From: Clostridia bacterium
Lineage (GTDB): Bacteria > Bacillota > Clostridia > Oscillospirales > Acutalibacteraceae
Reading direction: 5' to 3'
Assembly: GCA_017410325.1 (NCBI GenBank)
Contig: JAFQRA010000027.1
Span: 39,032-103,031, forward strand
DNA: 64,000 bases
In this document: positions 58,376 to 64,000 of the stretch, in pieces
Position numbering within the stretch: position 1 is the first letter of the stretch
Layout: every line of letters begins with the position of its first letter
The notes under the pieces: model-generated
Told to the model about the DNA's origin: nothing
What the model saw: only the letters and a program-made list of their open reading frames with translations
Database searches by the model: none
Program-made: the position numbers and the translations under genes

Positions 58376-59887
58376 ATGAAAAAGCCTATTCTTCTTTGCA
58401 TTATGGACGGCTTCGGCAAGAATCCGAGCGATTACGGCAACGCAATTGTTGCTGCAAAAACTCCCAACCTTGACAGCCTTTTTGCAAACTATCCCCTCAC
58501 GTACATCGGTGCTTCGGGTCTTGACGTTGGTCTTCCCGACGGTCAGATGGGCAACAGCGAGGTAGGCCACACAAACATCGGTGCAGGCCGCGTTGTTTAC
58601 CAGGAGCTGACCCGAATTTCAAAATCCATTTCCGACGGCGATTTCTTTGAGAACGAAGCATTTGTAAAAGCAGTTGAAAACTGTAAAAAGAACGGCTCTG
58701 CGCTTCACCTTATGGGTCTCGTATCCGACGGCGGCGTTCACAGCCACAACACACACCTCTACGCTCTTCTTGAGCTTGCAAAGCGTAACGGCCTTGAAAA
58801 GGTTTTCGTTCACTGCTTTATGGACGGCCGTGACGTCCCCCCCACAAGCGGCAAGGACTTCCTTGTTGAGCTTTACAGAAAGTGCGCTGAAATCGGTGTC
58901 GGCACAATCGCCAGCGTAATGGGCAGATACTACGTTATGGACCGCGAAAAGAAGTGGGACAGAGTTGAAAAGGCATACCGTGCAATGACGGCGCTTGATG
59001 CTCCCACCTTCACCTGCGCCAAGGAAATGATGGAAAAGTCCTACGCTGACGGCGTAACAGACGAATTCATCGTACCCTGCGTAAACGAGAAGGCAGAGGC
59101 AGTCAAGAGCGGCGACAGTGTTGTATTCTTCAACTTCCGCCCTGACAGAGCAAGAGAAATCACACGTGCTTTTGTTGACAGCGAGTTTGACGGCTTCAAG
59201 CGTGACGAAATGCTCGACCTTTACTATGTCTGTATGACACAGTACGATGAGACTATGCCCAACGTTGATGTTGCCTATAAGCCCGAAAGAATTACAATGC
59301 CTCTGGGTGAGGTTATCAGCAACGCAGGTATGAAGCAGCTCAGAATTGCCGAGTACACAAAGTACGCTCACGTTACCTTCTTCCTCAACGGCGGTGAAGA
59401 AACCGTTTATGAGGGCGAGGACAGAAGCCTTACAGATTCTCCCAACGTTGCAACCTACGATATGCAGCCCGAAATGAGCGCATACATCGTTGCTGACAAG
59501 GTTGTAAAGGCAGTTGAAGAAGACAAGTACGATGCTATTATGCTCAACTTTGCCAACTGCGATATGGTCGGCCACACAGGCATTTTCGATGCAGCAGTTG
59601 CCGCAGTTGAAGCTGTTGACGAGTGCGTAGGCAAGGTTGTTGACGCAGTTATGGCTAAGGGCGGCGTTGTGCTTATCACCGCTGACCACGGTAACGCAGA
59701 CAAGATGTGTGAGGAGGACGGCTCACCCTTCACCGCTCACACCACATTCCCCGTTCCCTTCTGCGTAGTCGGCTACGACTGTGAGCTTAAAGAAGGCGGC
59801 AAGCTCTGCGATATCGCACCCACAATGCTTCAGATTATGGGTCTCGAACAGCCCAAACAGATGACAGGCTCATCACTTATTAAGTAA
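58376..59887 (+). CDS. gpmI: Phosphoglycerate mutase, 2,3-bisphosphoglycerate-independent
   Basis: Manganese-dependent interconversion of 3- and 2-phosphoglycerate. 503 residues from the ATG at 58376 (CGAAAGG upstream); the longer frame overlaps tpiA. CIMDGFG binds metal, the nucleophile Ser is in GQMGNSEVGH, substrate residues are in HCFMDGRD and FFNFRPDRARE, and the late metal site is in ITADHGNADKM. No enolase gene follows; the operon ends at a terminator. Confidence 0.97.
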   Translation: MKKPILLCIMDGFGKNPSDYGNAIVAAKTPNLDSLFANYPLTYIGASGLDVGLPDGQMGNSEVGHTNIGAGRVVYQELTRISKSISDGDFFENEAFVKAVENCKKNGSALHLMGLVSDGGVHSHNTHLYALLELAKRNGLEKVFVHCFMDGRDVPPTSGKDFLVELYRKCAEIGVGTIASVMGRYYVMDREKKWDRVEKAYRAMTALDAPTFTCAKEMMEKSYADGVTDEFIVPCVNEKAEAVKSGDSVVFFNFRPDRAREITRAFVDSEFDGFKRDEMLDLYYVCMTQYDETMPNVDVAYKPERITMPLGEVISNAGMKQLRIAEYTKYAHVTFFLNGGEETVYEGEDRSLTDSPNVATYDMQPEMSAYIVADKVVKAVEEDKYDAIMLNFANCDMVGHTGIFDAAVAAVEAVDECVGKVVDAVMAKGGVVLITADHGNADKMCEEDGSPFTAHTTFPVPFCVVGYDCELKEGGKLCDIAPTMLQIMGLEQPKQMTGSSLIK

Positions 59888-59907
59888 GATTTTATAATCA
59901 ATAAATT

Positions 59908-59955
59908 AATCCTCTGTATCCGATTAGCTTCTGATACAGAGGATTTTTTCTCTTT
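59908..59955 (+). terminator. Terminator of the glycolysis operon
   Basis: A 13-bp stem (AATCCTCTGTATC 59908-59920 and complement 59933-59945), then TTTTTCTCTTTT. Confidence 0.88.
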
Positions 59956-59958
59956 TAG

Positions 59959-60120
59959 CAACCCTCAGTCGCCTTCGGCGACAGCTCTGACGGAGCCGTC
60001 CCCCTTTGTATGCTTTGCAGACATTTCCCCCACACTGTGTGGGAATCTTCCCTTCGAAGGGAGCTTTTTACCTCCTTTTTAAAATAGGCGGATTTTGCGA
60101 AGCAAAAAGACGCAGGATTG
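59959..60120. repeat. Diverged CAATCCTC...GAGGATTG-type element
   Basis: Starts CAACCCTCAGTCGCCTTCGGCGACAG and ends ACGCAGGATTG. Internal hairpins include CCACACTGTGTGG and CCCTTCGAAGGG. Third member of the family seen at 36533 and 38935, longer and less regular. It fills the space between gpmI and the XRE gene. Confidence 0.65.
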
Positions 60121-60127
60121 ATTATAT

Positions 60128-61219
60128 TTAGCTTAAACTGTTTATTATTTGCTTGAATTCATCGGTTTCACGCACGGGGTCAAGCTCATCGTGAACAAGC
60201 CAATCGTCACGCAGGATTTCGCAAAGAGGACGGGTGTCGGAGGTTTCAAAATCGAGCTTTCTTTCCGTTATTTCGCCGACAAGAACGGCGCTGTATTTCT
60301 GCTCATCGGGAAAAACGTCAAAGGCTTTTGCCTCATCAACCGCCAAACGCAGATGCTTGAACGTATTACCGTAATCACCCATAAGCGCATATCTTTTGGC
60401 TATATCAAAATCAAGCCACACGTCGCCCCAGCTGTTTTTCGGACGGTTGCCGTCGAGAATAAGCTTTTCCAATTCAAATATTTTGTTTATGGCAATAAAC
60501 TCGGTTTCAACGTCAACAACGTCGGCATCAGCCAAAGACCAGATAAAAGACTTCAAAAACTCATAGCTTTGCTTTATTGCATCTCTCAAGAACGGCAGCT
60601 TTTCGTGCTTTTCAAGCGCCCACCATATCTGTCTTTCCTTGGAAAGCTCCATAGGCGGAAAGGTTTCGTAAATCTTTTTGCCCAGCTCCTTCCTGCCGTG
60701 CAGAATGTGGTTAAAGGCAAGTCTTGACGCCGCTTCAAGCCGAAGATTCTGGTCGGGACAGTATTTCATAATCCTTTCGCCCAAGGCTATTATTTCGGCA
60801 TCGTACTTCTCCATATTTTCTTTCCATTCGGGAATGTTACTGCCGTCATCACCCGAAGCAAAAAGAGCATACATCAGCTTATCAAGAAGAACGTAGCTGT
60901 TGGGGTATTCCTTGACGCCTTCACGGGCAATTGCTATGCAATCGTTAACCCTGCCCTTGCTGATGGCCTGCTGAAAACGGTCAAGATATTTTTTCACGTT
61001 TTCCTTTTCTGTTACATCGTCAATCCCCATTAGCTTATCGGTTGATATTCCGAAAAACGCCGCTATGGTAGGTATCATCTCAATATCCGGATAGCAGGCA
61101 TCCGTTTCCCAACGGGACACGGACTGACACGACACACCAAGCACTTCCGCAAACTCTTCCTGCGTAATCTCTCTTTCTTTTCTTAACCGCTTTATGGTTT
61201 CACCTATATTCAGTTTCAT
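60128..61219 (-). CDS. XRE-family transcriptional regulator with helical repeat C-terminal domain
   Basis: 363 residues. Residues 5-62 are a Cro/CI-type helix-turn-helix (GETIKRLRKEREITQEEFAE, then VSRWETDACYPDIEMIP). The other 300 residues are helical, TPR-like and rich in Trp and Tyr, with no recognised enzyme domain. Such proteins are common in Clostridia as sensors of peptides or stress. Upstream, a perfect 9-bp inverted repeat ATATTGAAA...TTTCAATAT (61244-61252 and 61295-61303) may be an operator. Confidence 0.85.
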   Translation of the reverse strand: MKLNIGETIKRLRKEREITQEEFAEVLGVSCQSVSRWETDACYPDIEMIPTIAAFFGISTDKLMGIDDVTEKENVKKYLDRFQQAISKGRVNDCIAIAREGVKEYPNSYVLLDKLMYALFASGDDGSNIPEWKENMEKYDAEIIALGERIMKYCPDQNLRLEAASRLAFNHILHGRKELGKKIYETFPPMELSKERQIWWALEKHEKLPFLRDAIKQSYEFLKSFIWSLADADVVDVETEFIAINKIFELEKLILDGNRPKNSWGDVWLDFDIAKRYALMGDYGNTFKHLRLAVDEAKAFDVFPDEQKYSAVLVGEITERKLDFETSDTRPLCEILRDDWLVHDELDPVRETDEFKQIINSLS

Positions 61220-61360
61220 AAGTGTTCATTAACCTTTCATTAAATATTGAAAGTGCGCTCTTTCTGAATATATTGTGACATATCGCAGGAAAAGTTTCAA
61301 TATCACGTTGAGAGAGTTTTTTTCAACACGGGCGTGATTGTTAACTTTCTGTTACATTTA

Positions 61361-61388
61361 TTGACACACCTGTATATTTTATTGTAAA
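61361..61388 (+). promoter_or_regulatory. Putative promoter for the secreted-protein gene
   Basis: TTGACA (61361-61366), 16-base spacer, TGTAAA (61383-61388). The -10 is weak. Confidence 0.4.
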
Positions 61389-61425
61389 GTTTATGTAAAC
61401 ACTTTGTAAGGGGGAACAAAGTTAC

Positions 61426-61971
61426 ATGAAAAGAATTATTACCGTTTTACTTTCGGTCATTATCTGCTTCTCACTTTCCGTACCTGCTTTTGCGGCAGAC
61501 AGCGTAACCGAAGAAAAGAAAACTCCTAACGGGTGCCTTTACAGCTTTTACACCAAGGAAGAAGCCGAAATCATATCCGACAGAATTGCTGACAGTGCGG
61601 AATACTGGCCCAACATAACCGTAGACGGTTACGAAACGGTCTGTGCAGGAGTCAGAATCAGCGAAAATCCGGAGCTTGCCAACCCCAAGGTTTTCAGAAA
61701 AACCGTTGTCAAGATGGTTGACCGCACACAAACCGTAATCGAAAACCCGACCGAAAACACCGTGTTGATGAACTATCAGCGTTTCGCGGGTGAGCTTGCG
61801 TTTCATATTCTGGCAATACTTTTTTTGGATATTTTCAAGGACGCAAATATACCCGACTACAATGAAACTTACGAAATGTTCGACCGTGCGGATATGAACA
61901 TTGACGAGCACAGACTTCCGCAGGCCGTAATGAACCTTACGGGTTTTATAGTTATGGGAATCCTCCCGTAA
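61426..61971 (+). CDS. Secreted protein of unknown function
   Basis: 181 residues. A clear signal peptide (about 1-23, cleavage after AFA in PAFAADS). The mature part has FYTKEEAEIISDRIADSAEYW and NYQRFAGELAFHILAILFL, a hydrophobic stretch (about 118-138) that may be buried or membrane-associated. GGGGGA lies before the start. Its own terminator follows. Family not recognised. Confidence 0.78.
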   Translation: MKRIITVLLSVIICFSLSVPAFAADSVTEEKKTPNGCLYSFYTKEEAEIISDRIADSAEYWPNITVDGYETVCAGVRISENPELANPKVFRKTVVKMVDRTQTVIENPTENTVLMNYQRFAGELAFHILAILFLDIFKDANIPDYNETYEMFDRADMNIDEHRLPQAVMNLTGFIVMGILP

Positions 61972-62005
61972 ACCTCAATATGATTAGTCCTTTGCAAGCA
62001 TTATT

Positions 62006-62036
62006 AAAGTCTGCATACAACGCAGACTTTTTTCTT
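62006..62036 (+). terminator. Terminator of the secreted-protein gene
   Basis: AAAGTCTGC-atacaac-GCAGACTTT followed by TTTCTTCTTC; a 9-bp perfect stem. Confidence 0.8.
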
Positions 62037-62052
62037 CTTCATAAATTATTTA

Positions 62053-62081
62053 TTGATAAAATAAATGATATACGTTATAAT
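62053..62081 (+). promoter_or_regulatory. Housekeeping promoter of the TAG-interrupted gene
   Basis: TTGATA (62053-62058), 17-base spacer, TATAAT (62076-62081). Transcription would begin near 62088, which rules out the in-frame ATG at 62065 and supports the start at 62119. Confidence 0.78.
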
Positions 62082-62118
62082 GCATAATGACAAAACTAAA
62101 AGAAAGGAAATACAACTT

Positions 62119-63705
62119 ATGCTTGAAGCAATTTTTGCATCCCCGGTATTCATCAAGATTCTTTCTGCACTCTCAGCTTTTCTGATGCTCTTTCTCAGCC
62201 CCGGCGGTGCTATCAGACAGCCCGCAGCCGCTGACAAATGCCCGGATTTTATGGGCGAAACCGCAACAGTCAACGAGCTTGCAGACATCGTAGTTCCTCA
62301 GAACCCCTACCTTGCTCCCGAGGGCAGAAACGGTATGCACGGCAACTCCTACAACACAGGCTCCTATAACAATATGGGTCCTCTCGGTATCAACCCCGTT
62401 GTCAAGAGCCGTTCAATGAACGTATTCGGCGGTCTTGTTGCCACCTGTATGTTCGACAGCAAGGGAAGAATTATGTGCATCAGCGGTAATGTAGTCGGTT
62501 TCCGCCTTCTTCTTATCGACCCTGTTTCACTTGAAATTCTTGCCGAAACACGTCTTCCCCAGCGACCCTCAACAATTGAGGCTATCAAGAAGTTTGACTT
62601 CGGCTCAATTTCCAGCGATACCTCCGGCGGCGCTTACTGCCACCTTCTTGCAGGCGACAGACCGATTATCGGCAACTCCGAAAACGTTATTCAGATTTAC
62701 TACATAGACGAGACCGACGGCACACCCGAATGGAAGGTAGAAAAGGAATACAACATCAATTCCTATCTTCCTGAAGGCTCTTACATCACTGACGCTGTAC
62801 CGGACTACGAAGGCAACATCTGGTTCGTAACACGCCCCGGTGAAGTCGGCTACATCAAGAACGGTACAGACGAGGTTCACCTTACAAAGCTCACCTTTGA
62901 AGGCAAGGGTGAAGAAATCCAGAACACCTTCGGTATGGCTGAAGACGGTGTTTACATCGTTTCCGACCACGCTATGTACCGCTTTGATATCAACGAAAAC
63001 GGTGAGCCTTACTACACCTGGAGAACATCCTACGACCGCGGCACAACGCTCAAGCCCGGCGCAATCAACCAGGGCAGCGGCACAACACCCACATTGCTTG
63101 ACGTTCCCTGTTCAGACGGCAGCATCAAGTAGGTTGTTGCAATCACAGACAACGCCGATGAACAGGTTCACGTATGTATATACGACCGTGAAAACGGCGA
63201 TATCATAGCAGAGGTTCCCGTATTCACCAAAGGCAAGAGTGTCAGCGAAAACAGCCTTATTGCTCACGGCCGTTCTTTCATTGTTGAAAACAACTACTCC
63301 GAAAGCGGCTCGGGCTTCCTTGTAACAGACCCGACCAGCGAGCCCGGAGTTGTAAGAATAGACCTCAACGCTGATTGCACAGACGCCTTCATCGCATGGG
63401 AAAGCGACGAAGCCTCCTGCACGGTTGTTCCCAAGCTCTCCACAGAGAACGGTCTCGTTTACCTCTACACAAGAGAGTATGACGATGCCGAGGACAGCGA
63501 TGACGACGGTATCCCCGAAGGCAAGGTTGCATGGTACCTGACCGCTGTTGACTTTGAGACGGGCGAAACCGTATTTAAGGTATTCACAGGCATCGGCAGG
63601 AACTGGAACAACAGCTACGGCCCGATTACAATCGGCCCCAACGGCATACTCTACGTCGGCGTATTCAACGGTCTTATCTCTGTAACCGATACAGCAGCAA
63701 ACTAA
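62119..63705 (+). pseudogene. Secreted beta-propeller-like protein gene with an in-frame TAG at 63130
   Basis: One reading frame of 528 codons broken only by TAG (63130-63132, codon 338). On both sides the frame, codon bias and protein style are the same. AAAGGAAA precedes the ATG, a good promoter lies upstream and a terminator follows the TAA at 63703. The protein has an N-terminal hydrophobic segment (about 9-27) and repeated strand units such as VFGGLVATCMFDSKGRIMCI, YEGNIWFVTRPGEVGYIKNG and GPNGILYVGVFNGLISV, suggesting a beta-propeller of the PQQ/SMP-30 kind. Either a recent nonsense mutation, a sequencing error, or a recoded or read-through amber codon. If the stop is real, the product is 337 residues. 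Confidence 0.75.
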
Positions 63706-63721
63706 ACACCAGATGTATTTT

Positions 63722-63753
63722 AAGCCCGACCGTACGGCCGGGCTTGATTTTTT
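63722..63753 (+). terminator. Terminator of the TAG-interrupted gene
   Basis: AAGCCCG (63722-63728) pairs with CGGGCTT (63739-63745), with an inner CCG/CGG pair, followed by GATTTTTTG. Confidence 0.8.
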
Positions 63754-63802
63754 GATTGTACAAATTGCAGTTTGTCGGGGTGTCGTAAGCGTTAAATTGT
63801 AT

Positions 63803-64000
63803 ATCAAAATTGTAGGGGACGGCGTCCTCGACGTCCCGAAAGGTTTGCGGAAATATCAATGTAAAAATGATATTGTAGGGGAGGGCTTCCACGCCCTCCC
63901 GACAGTGATATATCGGTCGCGTAACGGGAGGGGACAGAGCCCCTCCCCTACAGCTCACCGTAAAATTGATATTACATTTTACAAAGGGACGTCGAGGACG
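63803..64000. repeat. Complex of GTAGGGG...CCCCTAC inverted repeats running off the window
   Basis: TGTAGGGGACGGCGTCCTCGACGTCCC at 63811 onward is matched in inverse by GGGACGTCGAGGACG at the last bases, enclosing a second pair TGTAGGGGAGGGC...CCCCTCCCCTACA (about 63875-63951). The pairs are nested and the outer arm continues beyond the window. Noncoding. Confidence 0.75.

Noticed and set aside
58619-59689. 356-codon minus-strand open frame opposite gpmI
   Set aside because: Shadow of a strongly biased gene (C-ending codons reduce antisense stops). No ribosome site, composition rich in Cys and Val.
63130-63132. Frameshift as the cause of the interruption in the beta-propeller-like gene
   Set aside because: The frame before and after TAG is identical, so it is a nonsense codon and not an indel.

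Overview
The window looks like chromosome of a gut-type Gram-positive Firmicute of class Clostridia, most plausibly the Oscillospiraceae/Ruminococcaceae. The grounds are AGGAGG-like ribosome binding sites, housekeeping sigma-factor promoters with 16-19 bp spacers, a pgk-tpiA-gpmI glycolysis operon, rubrerythrin, SipW-type signal peptidases with TasA-like substrates, a GLUG-repeat adhesin and many short GTAGGGG...CCCCTAC intergenic palindromes. Species cannot be named from the sequence alone. No rRNA, tRNA, CRISPR array, transposase or phage gene was seen.

Layout. 1-5.8 kb: the 3' part of mannose-6-phosphate isomerase, a small membrane protein, an autoregulated MerR regulator with a membrane-bound C-terminal half plus two membrane proteins, a cluster of palindromic repeats, and a three-gene unit with peptidase E, a membrane protein and a DUF6440-like protein. 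5.8-6.4 kb: rubrerythrin.

6.4-39.9 kb: the outstanding region, a 33.5-kb run of 18 genes all on the minus strand. It starts at a TTGACA-17-TACAAT promoter (39959-39987) and ends at a strong hairpin terminator (6370-6418). In transcription order it encodes a degenerate EAL-domain protein, a membrane-anchored TasA-related protein, a TasA-like protein, SipW peptidase 1 with a coiled-coil tail, a TasA-like protein, SipW peptidase 2 with a coiled-coil tail, a membrane-anchored McrB-like AAA+ ATPase, a DUF2357/McrC-like protein whose C-terminal half is a long charged coiled coil, a 5731-residue secreted GLUG-repeat protein, and then three more SipW peptidases interleaved with four small secreted proteins and two membrane-anchored exoplasmic proteins. 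I read it as a dedicated surface-fibre or giant-adhesin assembly system. The secreted fibre subunits and giant adhesin would be processed by private signal peptidases. A cytoplasmic scaffold (peptidase tails plus coiled-coil protein), a membrane AAA+ motor and a c-di-GMP-type sensor would control or power it. This is the best candidate for an undescribed system in the window.

40-45.4 kb, all on the minus strand: a degenerate glycerophosphodiesterase-like protein, an N-acetylhexosamine-kinase-like enzyme, a lipoprotein related to basic secretory proteins but lacking the usual protease motif, a ThuA-family protein, a PdaA-like deacetylase, a nested inverted repeat and a small YtxH-like protein. 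45.4-47.6 kb, plus strand: pyridoxamine kinase overlapping trmL, and a DUF4160/DUF2442 pair with its own promoter. 47.6-48.8 kb: an AraC regulator with an extra C-terminal domain. 49.1-53.5 kb: a lon-engB-lysA operon. 53.8-56.1 kb: a serC-serA operon with a clear promoter and terminator. 56.2-59.9 kb: pgk-tpiA-gpmI with promoter, intercistronic hairpin and terminator. 60-64 kb: an XRE regulator, a small secreted protein, a putative secreted beta-propeller gene split by one in-frame TAG codon, and palindromic repeats running off the window.

All starts, domain calls and promoters are read by eye from the sequence. Family assignments rest on recognised motifs, not on searches.
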